In this document: positions 21,099 to 32,890 of the stretch, in pieces
Layout: every line of letters begins with the position of its first letter
Position numbering within the stretch: the first letter of the stretch is position 1
From: Undaria pinnatifida
Lineage: Eukaryota; Sar; Phaeophyceae; Laminariales; Alariaceae
Assembly: GCA_012845835.1 (NCBI GenBank)
Contig: JABAKD010000006.1
Coordinates: forward strand, 2,734,006-2,798,005
DNA: 64,000 nucleotides
Direction of reading: 5' to 3'
Notes under the pieces: model-generated
Databases searched by the model: none
What the model was told of the DNA's origin: nothing
Seen by the model: only the letters and a program-made list of their open reading frames with translations
Translations under genes and position numbers: made by a program

Positions 21099-21199
21099 GA
21101 CCTTCCACAGGAGGTGCGGAATATTGCCAACGACCTTCCACAGCAGGTGCGGAAGATAGCCAATGACCGTCGACAGAAGGTGCGGAAGATCTTACCAAC
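21099..21199 (+). repeat. Three-copy 33-bp tandem repeat
   Basis: The unit starts GACCTTCCACAGGAGGTGCG and ends GCCAAC. Three copies with a few substitutions lie side by side, the third 35 bp long. Confidence 0.9.
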
Positions 21200-21218
21200 G
21201 AGGGCGGCAATCCACAGG

Positions 21219-21480
21219 TGACGCGTGCCACGATATAGGTGCACCACGTTTATCGTGAAGTTTCTCAAATTGGGAGCGGAAGGCCTCCGCCAAAAACTGA
21301 CTCGGAGAAATCAAAACTGCTACCGGATAAAAATCCCTTGAACTAGGAACACAACAATAGGCGTGCAAAACAAACGGCCTATTATTTATTTATTTTCCGA
21401 CGATTTTAAGTTGAAGAGAGCCGGTCGATCAGAAAACATTTCAGACGAGATGTGCTGCTTCTATTGCAGCACGTGCCAGG
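21219..21480 (+). mobile_element. Family B MITE-like element, copy 3
   Basis: Left end ACGCGTGCCACGATATAGGT followed by GCACCACG; inner blocks CTCAAATTGGGAGC, AACTGCTACCGGATAAAAAT, CCGACGATTTTAAGTTGA and CATTTCAGACGA; right end CTTCTATTGCAGCACGTG. Complete length about 260 bp. Confidence 0.88.
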
Positions 21481-21530
21481 TGGACATCGACATGGCGCGC
21501 GACGGCCTCCACCTCCCAAGATTGACTTAC

Positions 21531-21604
21531 GTACATCTCCCTTTCTAGTGTTTGTCGCCCTGATCACCACGCAAATGTCACCCAGGAGCCCTAAAACCTC
21601 CACT
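21531..21604 (-). CDS. Weak candidate exon
   Basis: A 74-bp segment after TGCGTAG and before the very strong donor TAC|GTAAGT codes VEVLGLLGDICVVIRATN then TRKGDV. Only the donor is convincing. Confidence 0.15.
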
Positions 21605-21857
21605 CTACGCACCCGCTACGAGATTTATTCCTTGATCACCGGCTGACTCTTTCTCTCGTACCCAATCATAACGAACCTGGCTCTCTTAATGTTGAGTGTG
21701 CTTTAATGTAGCTCTGATTAGTACCGGCACAAGAGTAGACGGGGCGGCATTCAATGCCATACCAGTACGTACTCGGAGATCCTCATCAGGAATATTCGAT
21801 GCCACGCACACTGATACACGAGGTAACAGGGCCCAAACCCTCCGACTACCGACGAAA

Positions 21858-22127
21858 ACTGCGGAATGGGTGATTTTTTGGGGGCTTTTGTTTCGGAGGT
21901 GCGGCTCGGTGTCGCTCGGGTAATCGACCCTATTGCTCCGGTGCGGTATTAGTTTTGGTTCAAGTTTTTGTTGAGGATTGAATCCGGAATGAGCTGGTTG
22001 GCTATGGTGTGCCAAGCGAATCCCCTCCAGGCATGCTGTCGGTGAGGTACGGGCTCATTCGTGCGCTAGTAGTTCATACACCGGTAGTGAAAACATGGAT
22101 ACCCCCCGCCCCAACCTCCAACCGTAG
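21858..22127 (+). mobile_element. Family F small inverted-repeat element, copy 2
   Basis: It shares with copy 1 the inner block GGCTATGGTGTGCCAA and a right end CCAACCTCCAACCGTAG. The left terminal repeat CTGCGGAATGGGTGATTTTT is diverged. Confidence 0.5.
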
Positions 22128-22209
22128 CCTGCGTGTACCTTGGTGTCGCTACCTCGATTGATATCTGCTTCTGCTTCGAGGAATTTTCAAGTACCTGGTA
22201 CGACCTAAC

Positions 22210-22433
22210 GCTCGTGCTACGATGAAGATTGGTAACATTATCTGACCAGACTCATTTATTTTTGAAGGAGCACCTACACAGAGGAACTACCTAACACCGG
22301 TCTCTTCGCAGTGGCATTCGAGCTCGTTCTACGATGAAGATTGGTAAAAATATCTGACCAGACTCATTTAGTATTGAAGGAGCACCTACACGGAGGAACT
22401 GCCTAACACCGGTCTCTTCGCAGTGGCATTCGA
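22210..22433 (+). repeat. Two-copy 112-bp tandem repeat
   Basis: The unit begins CTCGTGCTACGATGAAGATT and ends CTTCGCAGTGGCATTCGA. The two copies differ at only a handful of positions. No open frame is conserved through both. Confidence 0.95.
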
Positions 22434-23983
22434 CATCAACTGTAGGCGGTGGGATTTGTTAAACACTGTCGCGTTGAACCCTTTGTTTTTCTCGGACTGT
22501 TTTTTGGTTAGGTTTCCAGCTCCTGAGAAGTAAGGAGCCTCAGCGAAATTAGTCACCAGTCCCATCGTAGTATTGGGATCGTTCGTCCGAATGCTTCTAA
22601 TGGGTGGTATATGCATACGCCTGTATCTGTTGCGTGTTTAGCTAATATTTTGCCACTTGGAATATTTCAATGCATCAGATGCGAATTTTCTACCGATTGA
22701 GCGGCCGATAGCTCTAGCACGCGTTGCAAGATTTACACGCTGTAAGCTCAAGCGTGAGCTATTTATGCCCCCCATGATATGTAACTGATGAGACTCCCAA
22801 ACCCGGTATCAACCATGATTTTCGGTGTGTGCCGCGGCCATATGGTGATGTCCGTTGATTGGGTTTGAGTGTGCATCTCTTCTTCAAGACTTGGGGATGA
22901 GCTTACACTTGTTAGACGCCTGCTAAGATACGGGTTTGATACACTCGCACTTGTGACTAGGCATCTAGCGGGGAAAAGCCATTTAGCCCACTTTTCCACT
23001 CGGCATAGCTTACCCTTCCATGGCAGATCTCTGTCGCACACACGAAAGCTTTAGGCCACGCACGAAAGGTGGGGTACCTCGCGCGAGTGTCCCCGAGAAA
23101 CCGCAAAAACAAATGATATCCTTATCGTATCCTGGGTATGTACGCAGACGCATGCTACGATGCGAATCAACGATTGGACGGGACCCTCGACAGAGAAATT
23201 ACACCGTCAGATGTGTTCAAAGGCTAAGTGTGGTGTGATAGATGCATGCTACGGCGGTAGACCATCCAATTTTCTGGCCTCCTCACATCCATATCTTACC
23301 CAAACACAAAGGCACACATCGTGTTGACAAATGAAAGTGCGGCCTGATGAAAAATATCTCTGGAGACCCATGGTCTTGGGAAATATTCAATTAGTACTCA
23401 GCCATCCTACCGTATCAGCAAACGTGTCTGAGCCACCCCACACTGGGGGTGAGGCAGAGTCTACGATTTTTCGGAGCTCCTAGCATAAGGATCTGAATGA
23501 ATATCTCAACCTATGCAACATGACTTTGATTGCATTCGTTCGCGCAACCCGACCAACTGTTTTATGCGTAATCGTGCTTCAATTAAAACAAATGAGCTCG
23601 TAAAATTGTTACAATCTCCGATGGTTCCACGCTTGAGTGGCTCAACCCTAACAGGTACATTGTTCGTGAATCCGGCAACTGCAACTTCTGCCGCCAGATG
23701 GCTTTGCTGTTGCATGGATCAGAGAGAAAGAGTGTCGCCTCGACAATATCAGATTGATGGAAACCAAATACTGCGAAAAGCTTTTACATTCAACAAGTGC
23801 TTCCCGTCTAACAGCAGCAGGTGTCTGTGGACCTTCCATCGGACTGTTTCCCTTTCGCTTCCGCTTATGTGTAGATTTGATGTAGTATGCAGCTTCTCAA
23901 GCCAGAGAAGCGCCAGGAAAAACGGGCGAACGTCTGAGGTAGCACAACTTTACAGACCGAACAGTTTTGTAGCGTGTACTCAC
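22434..23983. other. Unassigned stretch
   Basis: Several short frames on both strands (for example around 23510-23830) but no domain or paired splice signals I trust. Confidence 0.35.
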
Positions 23984-24142
23984 GTCTAGAAAGTCGAGCG
24001 AGTCTCGGACCCTGCACACGCTCCCGCTGAGAAGGGGGTGTGTCAGTTCTTCGGATTCCTCGTTGAGTCGCCTGTTGATGAACTTGCCGAGGCAGGGAGG
24101 GGATTCTGCTAATAATAGCAAGGTTGTCAAACCCACAAAAGC
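23984..24142 (-). CDS. Candidate exon, unrecognised gene (best of the set)
   Basis: A 53-codon, phase 0/0 segment with a good acceptor (GTGTTACAG) and the consensus donor GAC|GTGAGT. It codes AFVGLTTLLLLAESPPCL, GKFINRRLNEESEELTHPLL and SGSVCRVRDSLDFLD: a hydrophobic start followed by a charged part. No family recognised. The regular phase and strong signals argue for a real exon on the same strand as the haloperoxidase. Confidence 0.45.
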
Positions 24143-26040
24143 CTGTAACACATCGAGGGAGGGAGGGTGCATGCGGAACGAAACACGAGACACAGGCAAC
24201 AGGATGGGGTGTTTCGAGATGCACAGGATACGCAACATTTGGCGGAATAAGCTCCTTCGACGGACGAAACAACTTGGTGGGGAGCTCACGAAGCCCAACA
24301 CGCACATAACTTGGATGTAGGCAGACTGCGCGTTGCCATACATCTACCGTAGTGCGACATTCGTCGTGGAGTTCGATGAACGCATGGGCAGGTAACACAA
24401 CAGGTCATGCGCGCTGCGATGAACAGGCACCTCACCGCGAAATTTCGTTGCGCACTTTGACCAGCGAATAACCAAGTCCTCGATGCATGTTGTAGACATT
24501 AAAATACTCTCAAGTGGTCCACCGAGACTACGAGGCCAACGAGTTTCTCGAGCGCAAGGCCCATCAACTGAGACTCTATCAAATATTCTAGAATCGAAAT
24601 ATTGTTTTTGTTTATTTATCAGCACTTTTCGACACATGTCCGAGGGTCATTTTCGTTTTTTTTAAAGACCGTTGCCAACTTAAACTAAAGAGCTCATACA
24701 GTGAGGCGGCGCAGAACGTCCTCCACACATAGTCTCGCCAGATGTCAGGAATACCAATGTAATGAAGCAGTACCCTGGTAGTCAACATCGGTGTAAGCAT
24801 GCAATCGCGCACCCATCTATACGACGCGCGCCAACCTGAGACACCAGAAGACTTGCTCACCTACCTTGCATTTGCACAACCCTGTTTGTGTTCGCTCTTC
24901 TTTGCAACAGCTTGGTGGACGTATCATGGTCCCCTCATTCTACCACTTTGATGCTTACAGGAGCACAATACATTGTCGTACTGGGAAAGTTGAACGCCCT
25001 CCATGGGTGCTAAAAGGTATGCACGTTGTACTTGTCCTTGGTAGGGTTTCTAGATATGTTTCCCAAGACGAGGTGGTCAGTTCGATTGATGGTCTTCTGG
25101 AAGTGTTCCTGATAAACCTCTCACCTTCATGATGTTTGTGCACGAAAGAGACTCCGCACGTAGTCTGGCCCGACTTAATGTGGACAGCCTTCCTCGGGGT
25201 GTTCGGAAAGCAAGGCACCGGATAGAGGCAGATAAGAAAACCTGGTCGGTGCGGGAGTGAGAGGGTGGGGCTGGGGGACAGAGTCGAGGTATATTCTCTG
25301 ATTCGGCTTCGGTATCAAATCATCGTGCCGAAAGGCCGGTGAAAAAAAAAACACCCCCGTTCCCGGAAAGTTTTTACTGGCATGGACGCAAACGAGAAGC
25401 CTTCGGGACATCAATATATTCACGCACGACATGCAGTGTAGAAGGCGGGGGGGATGGGCATTTTCCTATATAATGACAGAAGCAGGAGCCCTCCGTTCGT
25501 CACCTGCCGTAGTTTACTAGAACCTGCTTCGTGGTTGGCAGTTGATCATTCTGTGTGATGCAATATGTGTATGTCAACATCGATTCTGAGATGACGACAT
25601 GGCTACGATAGCGTTGACCCAATTAAAAAGGGAAGTTGGAACCATGCTCTTGACAACGCCGCCAACCTGTCGCCATCGGGCGTACATATTTAAGGAGGAC
25701 GTGCCGAAGCTCCACGGCGTGTGTTCTAGACACCCACATCAACTTGGTACATAGCCCAACCCGCAATGTTTGCCTTTTAGCTCCGACAACGGTATTAAGG
25801 TCAAGATTACACCGGAAAAAAAGAGAAAGAAAATCGACCTGCCCCCCTGTGTTTATGCTCGAAAATCAATCGTCTCTCCATAATGTTACCTTTTTTTCAA
25901 ACACGGCAAGCATTCCCTCCGTACTACATTCCAGTTGTTTGTCTTCAACTACGAGCAGCACATATTTGAACTGTAAACGAGACACACCCTTCGGTGGAGA
26001 TGTGTGTACCCTTTCTTTCTTCGAGATTCCCTACTTGACC
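24143..26040. other. Unassigned stretch, possibly intronic to a minus-strand gene
   Basis: Minus-strand segments ending at plausible donors occur near 24435 (RWSKCATKFRG before GTGAGG) and 25120 (ESLSCTNIMK before GTGAGA), but their acceptors are unclear. Not called as exons. Confidence 0.3.
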
Positions 26041-26044
26041 GGCT

Positions 26045-26120
26045 CTATACCTCTCCAAAAAACTGATTTTTGATGATATTGATACCAAAAAACTGATTTT
26101 TGATGATATTGATTATTAAG
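26045..26120 (+). repeat. Short tandem duplication next to family B copy 4
   Basis: CCAAAAAACTGATTTTTGAT plus GATATTGAT occurs twice in a row. The sequence resembles the CCAAAAACTGATTTGGAG block of family B, so it is probably a fragment of it. Confidence 0.8.
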
Positions 26121-26175
26121 ACGAAAGTACATCTTGCCGAACAGACTCAATCGGGGAATATGCACAACGATCAAT

Positions 26176-26452
26176 GACGCGTGCTACGATAGATGTGCAC
26201 CATATTTTTCCCTGCGGTTCCTAACTTTGGGAGCTTAAGAAAACTGAATTCAGAGACTAAAAACTTATTTGGATAAAAATAGAATTACTGCCATATATAT
26301 GGAAACTCCCATGGCCCGGGTATGCGACAAGAGTCATGCAAAATAAAAAATGGCCTACCATTTTTTTTGTCATGACGATTTTGGGATAAGGAGTCCCTTC
26401 CTTCAAAAAAGCTTCAGACGAAACGTACTACCCCCATCGTAGCACGCATCCA
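26176..26452 (+). mobile_element. Family B MITE-like element, copy 4
   Basis: Left end GCGTGCTACGATAGATGTGC and right end CATCGTAGCACGCATCC. Inner blocks TTGGGAGCTTAAGA, CTCCCATGGCCCGGGTA and GACGATTTTGGGATAAGGAG match the family. A fragment without clear ends follows at 26510-26740. Confidence 0.88.
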
Positions 26453-26744
26453 CCAAAATCTCACAAACAAGGACTCATCACGCTACGTACGTACTGTAGA
26501 ATTAAATTTCAAATTCCAGCAGGTGCTATTTTCCCCATCAAAAACCTGATTTGGAGAAAAACGAAAAAAGTTCAACCCGATGGACAATCTTTATTGTGGC
26601 CCTGGCATTAAACCAAAAAAAAAGCGAAAAACGATGAAATCCTGACGATTTTTGGGTTAAGCGGCAACATCATTTTTTCGGAAAAAGGGTTTTAATTTCA
26701 ATAATTTGCGAAAAAAAGCGCTAGCACCGGTGTATCGTACTTAC

Positions 26745-27000
26745 AAATCCAACATGGACATCACCACTGCCTTCCACAAGCCCCGTGATTCCGACCTTCC
26801 TTTGACTAGCCAGAAAGCGCTGACTTTATCGCAGCACGCGCATGAAGGGTTATAATGAAGATGCACGAACGGGCGTGGACGCGTGACACGTACTACGAAC
26901 GACAGAGGCGGATCCATCATTTTTCTCAGGCGCTGCCTTCGGGAGGGTCCGTGCCTCATCCACACACTGCTTTTGAGTGATCTGAAGGTGTAGCCCCCAG
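26745..27000 (-). CDS. Candidate exon, unrecognised gene
   Basis: Open frame after ACACCTTCAG. It codes SVWMRHGPSRRQRLRKMMD, PSCACCDKVSAFWLVKGR and SRGLWKAVVMSMLDL, then reaches a TAA that overlaps a perfect donor (TTT|GTAAGT). It could therefore be a terminal exon or an internal one ending in phase 2. No family recognised. Confidence 0.3.
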
Positions 27001-27159
27001 TGAACGAGTCCACGGCTAAGGTATAAAACACATTCTTGAATAACAAAACAAGAATAACGCTCCGACGATTTGGCGATAAGGCGCCCCGTCATTCTGAAAC
27101 CGAAAAAGCCAAAAAGCACCACCTCTATAGCAGAACCCTTTGCCTTCTAGGATCTGAGT

Positions 27160-27420
27160 GCACCGTTTTCTTTCTGAGACTTTCCTCACTGCGCTGGGTC
27201 ATCGTCAAAGCCTCGGGGGTTGTCACAGACCTCTCACCAAAAACGATTTGGAGGAAAACAAGAATGGTACGGGAGGCGAAATCCTATGGGGGGCTTAGTT
27301 AGGTATACATCGAAAATCGTACACAAAAGTTCGTACTTCCGCCGATTTTGAGTTAAGGAGTCCCGCCATTCAGAATCCGTTTCAGACACAAAGTGCTAAC
27401 GCTTTCGTAGCACGCACCCG
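27160..27420 (+). mobile_element. Family B MITE-like element, copy 5, preceded by a fragment
   Basis: Diverged copy: GTGCACCGTTTTCTTTCTGA, ACCTCTCACCAAAAACGATT, TTGAGTTAAGGAGTCCCGCC and right end TTTCGTAGCACGCACC. A right-end fragment of another copy (GATTTGGCGATAAGGCGCCC to CACCACCTCTATAG) lies at 27050-27130. Confidence 0.75.
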
Positions 27421-27812
27421 TGCGGGGATCTGGACATCACACACCACACAACGCTCCTCCTGCCCTCCATAGTCCTCTAAGCAACGAAATACATTATTTT
27501 TGAAAATGTTTTCTCATCACCGAAAAGGCGCAAAATTAAAAGGCGGGGCTTCTTGCATATATATATGACGTATCAGGTGCTTGGTAGTGTGTGTCTGTTT
27601 TTAATTCACTTCGTAGTCGTTGTGTCGTAAACGGGCATGCATGCCTGCATGCATACATGCCAGCATGAATAGCTGATGTGTACTACGCGCGTTGCGCATT
27701 ACATATACAGTGTACACAGTGGCATTATGGTTTTTCGTCCTCTATATGAGTTCCAGGCGGGTCTGCAGATTTCGCGTTTGCTTGCCGACAGTTAGAGCAC
27801 TGGCCGAATATA

Positions 27813-28275
27813 TTACAAAAAATGAAAATATATTCCAGCTGTGAGATCGAATATTTCGTCGAAACTCATCTTTGCAAGCTGTGTGTGATACTCCGATCGC
27901 TCGTATTACGAGTTGCGTATACGTCGGCGACTCCCCTTACAACTACAGAGTAGCTATGAGGGTCCACAGGGTGATTTTTGTCAGTCTGTGCGCGAAAACT
28001 ATAAAACCCGTTCCTGAGGGGGACAAAATCTGACAGGTAGGTGTGGAAGGAAATAAATGCATCCTTTTATCAAGTGAATACTGTAAGTCGAATAACCGGT
28101 GAGGGGGGGGCGGAGTTTTGAAGGACGTGGGGGCCTGGGTTTGATCAAAAGCGAGCGGGGTTGGAGGGGGGGGGGGGGGGGGGGAAGGGGGGGGGGAGCG
28201 ATCGGGCGGGCTATTTGTGCGTGTAAGCTATAAAACCTTTCAAGTGGATAAATCTGACGGTTTTGGGGAAAAATA
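27813..28275 (+). repeat. Family A arm, long left-type copy with G-rich interior
   Basis: It begins AATATATTCCAGCTGTGAGA and carries GTCGGCGACTCCCCTTACAA, GGTCCACAGGGTGAT and ACCCGTTCCTGAGGGGGACA. It runs on into a G-run (28166-28197) and GTGCGTGTAAGCTATAAAAC. It shows the full order of family blocks from end to interior. Confidence 0.88.
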
Positions 28276-28367
28276 AAAATATATATATACAAAAAGAAAA
28301 AAAAAATAAATAATAAAAAAAAAATGTAATATATCATATAGACATATATATGCAGACACAGGTAGAA

Positions 28368-28618
28368 CGCGTGCTACGATAGAGGTGCACCACTATTTCT
28401 CCTTAGGTTCCTCAATTTGGGAGTATAAGACCTCTCCCCAAAAACTGACTTGATGAAAAAAATACTAATTTCGGATGAAACGTTTCATAGTATAGCCTAG
28501 GGGTGCAAACGTAAATCACGAAGAAAAATCGCCTGATTTCTTACTATTTTGGGTTGAGAAGCGCCACCCCCCGGAAACCACTCCAGAAAAACGTTCTACC
28601 TCTGTCGTAGCAAGTGCC
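28368..28618 (+). mobile_element. Family B MITE-like element, copy 6
   Basis: It has the consensus left end ACGCGTGCTACGATAGAGGT followed by GCACCAC and the right end ACCTCTGTCGTAGCAAGTG. This is the copy from which the 20-bp terminal inverted repeat is easiest to read. Confidence 0.92.
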
Positions 28619-28685
28619 GTAGGCAGGTTACGTGTCAACCTCACCAGGTACAACAGTTGGCGGCTGGTCTCCGAAATAGGTTGTC

Positions 28686-28948
28686 GACGCTTGCTACGAC
28701 AGAGGTTCACAACGAATTTTTTCCCGGGGGTTCCTCAATATGGGAGCTTAGGACAACTCTCAAAAACATATTTGGACCAAATATGAAACTGCTACCGGGT
28801 GAAACATCCCATGGCCTAGGTACACAACGAGAATCATGAAAAATAACGGCCTACTATTTTTTTTTTTTGGACGATGTTGGGTTAAGGAGCCCCATCGTTC
28901 AGAAACCATTTTCGCCAAACAAAGCTATACCTCTATCGTAGCACGCCT
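28686..28948 (+). mobile_element. Family B MITE-like element, copy 7, in tandem with copy 6
   Basis: Left end CGCTTGCTACGACAGAGGTT, right end ACCTCTATCGTAGCACGC. Inner blocks CTCAATATGGGAGCTTAGGA, CTGCTACCGGGTGAAACATC and GGGTTAAGGAGCCCCATCG match the family. It sits about 70 bp from copy 6 in the same orientation. Confidence 0.92.
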
Positions 28949-29082
28949 CTGTCGTTGCACGGGTACACGCCGGTTTCACGGAAGGTAATAAATACCGGGG
29001 ATGGTCCGTGATTTCCGTGGACAGTTCGGCGTCGAAAGCAGAACCGTCTCCAAAAACAGTCGTTTCCACAATCACACACTAC

Positions 29083-29218
29083 CCGGAGTGTTCTTCCATC
29101 CGATCTTTCTTCACCCAGCGCTCATCTGACCAAGCCTGCGCGTCGCAGGCCGGTACAGGACGCTCTGGCCCACACCCGACCGAGTGCATTTGCTCATGTG
29201 TACAATTTTCATATTCTG
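29083..29218 (-). CDS. Candidate exon, cysteine-containing, unrecognised gene
   Basis: The minus-strand segment after CGACTACAG codes EYENCTHEQMHSVGCGPER, PVPACDAQAWSDERWVKKD and RMEEHSG before a GTAGTG donor. An alternative acceptor at 29259 adds PIDNDGVIPATTA. Codon use and composition look like real secreted-protein sequence with an N-glycosylation site, but I know no matching family. Confidence 0.35.
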
Positions 29219-29352
29219 CTGTAGTCGCCGGAATTACGCCGTCATTGTCTATCGGTTGCTACACAGCAGAAATGTAATATTTGTGTACTACAATGCTACT
29301 GTTTTGTCATTGTCGGAGGGTTTGGAAGTGGGTAAGTTGGTGAAAGCTCCAC

Positions 29353-29521
29353 CCCGTGCTGAAGGATGACGTTTTCGCTGCCTATCTCCACCGCGCCCGA
29401 TTCCCAGCGATCAAGTCGGTTCGACGTCCTCACGCATCCGTACGCAAAGGCCGCTTGCGCTGCCGGAGTAGCGCCGGGGACCGCCGGCGGGGAGAAGCTC
29501 GCGCTATTGCTACCGTGGCAA
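29353..29521 (-). CDS. Candidate exon, unrecognised gene
   Basis: After GTCATTCAG it codes SCHGSNSASFSPPAVPGAT, PAAQAAFAYGCVRTSNRLDR and WESGAVEIGSENVILQHG, ending at a weak donor GTGGAG. The frame also reads on to a TAG near 29294. Alanine/serine-rich and GC-rich compared with its surroundings. It might precede 29083-29218 in one gene. Confidence 0.3.
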
Positions 29522-29864
29522 CTGAATGACACGCCACCAGCTAGCGCGGGATTGCTTATACAATTGAACTTGTTGACACGCGACATGTATGAAAATAGGT
29601 CGAAGTGTGGTATGCTTAAGCTGCATTTCCTCATCGACCAGAGGATATTCTTCGGGTTTTTTTTAAATAAGCGGTGCTAGTTTGCGCCTTCGATCGAGAA
29701 AGACGGGAAGCATCTCTTTACTGTCCCCTCTGCTCGAAATTTTATATAATACGTATTTGGAGCCATGCCGGGCCTCGGATACAACACAGGCGGCGGGGTG
29801 GCTCTCTTTCTTTCCCTAGATAGTTGATGTATCGTGTGCTAAAGACGGCGTTCATCAAGGAGAG

Positions 29865-29895
29865 GGGGCGGGGGGGGGGGGGGGGGGGGGGGGCT
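29865..29895 (+). repeat. Poly(G) run
   Basis: About 29 G with one or two interruptions. No gene nearby. Confidence 0.95.
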
Positions 29896-30084
29896 TTTGG
29901 CCATCACTTGGAGTGAAAGGTTTATAGGTGTAAACTGTGCTCAGTCATAGAAGAAGGGGACGGTGCCGGGTATCATTCATAAGCTACCCTACGGTACGGG
30001 TTGCACTTATGCAGGCAAAAAGGTATAATCTCTGAGCGTTTGTGCTCCTCAAGCGTGAAACTATGGTTGAACATGAACCCAAGG

Positions 30085-30322
30085 CAACGGTAGAGGGGTC
30101 GCTTTAATTTCCTTTTGCATTGACGCTCGGGGTTGCTCGAGCTTTTCCTTTTTCGTGATTTTTTAATATATTTTGTGACATGAGTCCGCCATTGAATTGT
30201 AAGCTAGGCTCTGGGCCAAAAATATCGCCTCAAGTCCTTTTCGTTGTTGGTGTGTACGTGCAGTCACTCGTGGGAGTGGCAAAAACCCGGTAGAGAAAAT
30301 AAGGGTAACCCCTCGACTGTAG
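30085..30322 (+). mobile_element. Family F small inverted-repeat element, copy 3
   Basis: Left end CAACGGTAGAGGGGTCGC and right end GGGTAACCCCTCGACTGTAG are inverted copies. The inner palindrome CACTCGTGGGAGTG is at 30265. About 240 bp. Confidence 0.6.
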
Positions 30323-30497
30323 CATTGGCCGTGAAAATATTCGAGTGCATGTTTGGTTTAGGAATAGCGCGTATGGATTTCTCACGGGTAGCACGAACGT
30401 GTTTCTTCTAGGTCATGTGTAGGGTGATATATTGATTCCGCCGTTGTTCCAGGGGGGACACTGTCGCTGCCTTCGCGCAGAAAAATGTGTTCCACAC

Positions 30498-30566
30498 GTA
30501 GCGTGGGACAACTCCCTCCCCGTCTGGATGTCGAAGTTGAATAACTCGACGTGGGGCACCACGTGT
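30498..30566 (-). CDS. Weak candidate exon
   Basis: A 69-bp segment between ATGTTCCAG and CTAC|GTGTGG codes HVVPHVELFNFDIQTGRELS then HAT. The peptide looks like an ordinary folded-protein fragment. No family recognised. Confidence 0.25.
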
Positions 30567-31119
30567 CTGGAACATAGTGTCCGTGTGCCCTCGGATACCC
30601 GTACGATATATCAGCTTGTGACTGTGTGGTTGTATGCTATCTTAACACGGATACATTAGATATGTGCGTGTGGCAATATGTCCGACCTACTGTGCGCACC
30701 CCAAATCGTGCGTTCGGGTTGTGTTAACAACCTTAGAAAATCTACACGCCTTACAACAAGATGTAGATGCGAGCGTTTTTTTCACATCAACAGGGGGGGT
30801 TATGACTGGTTTGAATTATATATTCCCGAGAAGTCGCAACGTCGAAACCTATACCTGCGCAGAGTTTGAAGACTGGGCGTCTGTGTATCCTTTGTTGACC
30901 CGGGTGCTATTACCGGAGACCCTAGTAAATAGGACCTACGGTGGACATAAAACCTTCATATTCATCAAGTTTTGCTAACAATATTGGGTCCTACTTACTA
31001 TCGTCCTCCGTAATAGATAAGACATGCCCTATACACAACATAAGGACATGCTCACCCCGTGGCACGCGTGATCGGTGTATCGCACACAGCTCGTGAAAAA
31101 AAAAAGTTTCGACCGGGTC

Positions 31120-31345
31120 TACGAGAGTGAAAACCGCTGCTGAGGCGGACTGGGTAGCTCGTGCGAGTAACCCCCTTGGCGGCGTTAACTAGGTGTTGTC
31201 ATTGTACACACTCAACCGCCGTGGAATGAATAGTTGCAAGAGCCCCGTGCATACAGGATTGTCCTGACTTTGTTTGTTCGATGATGCACCCAGAGTCACT
31301 CGGGCAGGCGGTGAACACCCGGTAGTCCGCAACGTTGGGCTGGAT
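31120..31345 (+). mobile_element. Possible family F element, copy 4
   Basis: It contains GCTCGTGCGAGTAACCCCCT at 31157 and GAGTCACTCGGGCAGGCGG near 31292, spaced as in copy 5. The outer ends are too diverged to place. Confidence 0.3.
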
Positions 31346-31792
31346 GGGGTGAATCGAAGTCGACAGCTTGGCATTAGTTGGGGCTAGGTATTTTAGTTAG
31401 TTGCGGCGGTGGCAACTATCCAAACATTTTATGTTTTAGATTTTCTCTCTTGTAAGACGGCCTGATCGTTGCGGCAGTACATAGTTTCCGGCGTCTCCAA
31501 GAGTGGCGCATGCTGCGATATTGCCGGCACTTTTGGGTGCAATTAAAAAAAAAAAAACTGGGCTGTTCCTCAACCTGAAATCATCCGAATGTCATTCTTC
31601 ATGCGCAATAGTAAGGTAATGTATACACAGGCCATGGATCTGCTCCTTCAGGTGCAAATCCAGTTTCCTCATCTGGACCATTTCTTTTTGTGAGATATGT
31701 AGAGCTCTTCAGGGCAGGAGCGACCAAGGCCACAGTGTAGAGGCGATGATTTTTTCATCTGGAGCTACTCACCTAAGGAGCTCTAGTACGAG

Positions 31793-32035
31793 GAATGCCA
31801 CGGTAGAGCTGCAATACATGTTTCTGATGTTGGTCAACTTGGGAGCTCAAGACCTCTCCCAAAAACTGATTTGGAGAAAAATATAACTTTTACGCCGGAA
31901 GAAAATGCCATGGCCTGGGTACACGACGAGAATCGTGCAAAAAAATAATTTACTTCGGCCGATTTTGGGTTAAGAAGCCCCGTCATTCAGAAACCATTTT
32001 AGACGAAACCTGCTAGCTCTAAGGTAGCATTCGTC
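31793..32035 (+). mobile_element. Family B MITE-like element, copy 8
   Basis: AACTTGGGAGCTCAAGACCT, CCCAAAAACTGATTTGGAG, GCCATGGCCTGGGTACACGA, GATTTTGGGTTAAGAAGCCC and CATTTTAGACGAAACCTGCT are all family blocks. The termini are worn. A right-half fragment of another copy follows at about 32060-32265. Confidence 0.85.
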
Positions 32036-32890
32036 TATATATACCTCATCCACAAAGTGGTTTTGGGCAAACGGAAAGTGTAATCGGATGAAGAAGCCCG
32101 TGGCCCATGCATAGCAGACAATTATGTTGGAAAACGGTTGTGACTTTCGGACGATTCCGGGTTAAGAAAAGCCTGGTCGTTCAGAAAATAGGCAAAAAGA
32201 GGCTACCTCAACCGTGGCCCGTGTCAAGCCTCGGAAAATAACTTGTGCAGCTCTACCGTCGAATGTGCCAGTGCTACCACGCTGAAACAGCGTAGAAAAG
32301 CTTTCTGCAACCCATGGCGTATCAATCCATCGGTATCGACTGTGCCGTTCGCATAACACCTCTCTCATGGGTACGTTTAGATAGCGTCCAGTGGATGATG
32401 GGCACGTCGGCCTCCGGTGCTTGTGCGATGCTCGCCCCGATCTGGCTGTCTTTTCCGCGAAGACCCTAAGGCTCAGAAATTAAGTCTCATGATGCACGGA
32501 GTGGTTTTATCTGCTAGTTGGTAGGCCATCGCAAACCACAGCTGGGTATGACATGGTACTCGCTTGCTCAATTATGAACCGCTCATGCACCACCGACAGT
32601 TAACTGTTTGTAATACATCTTCTGTGCTCCGGTCGCGGACGCGATCGCTGTTCATTTTGTACCGGGTATGTTACATTTTGTGGTTTTGTTTCCCGGTGGG
32701 GCGTTACTGTGTTCCCCCGTGCCGCACAGCTATCCGCCGATAAGGCACAAGGACACACTAGTGAGCGGCCCCCAAACGCGGACGGCGTGTCAATGTTTCC
32801 GGTCATCCCTTTGAAGTCTGATTAAAATGATAAATCAAGAAAAGGTTCCCCTTTCGTGATCAAAGTCTGAGATCATCTCGAACGCTTCAC

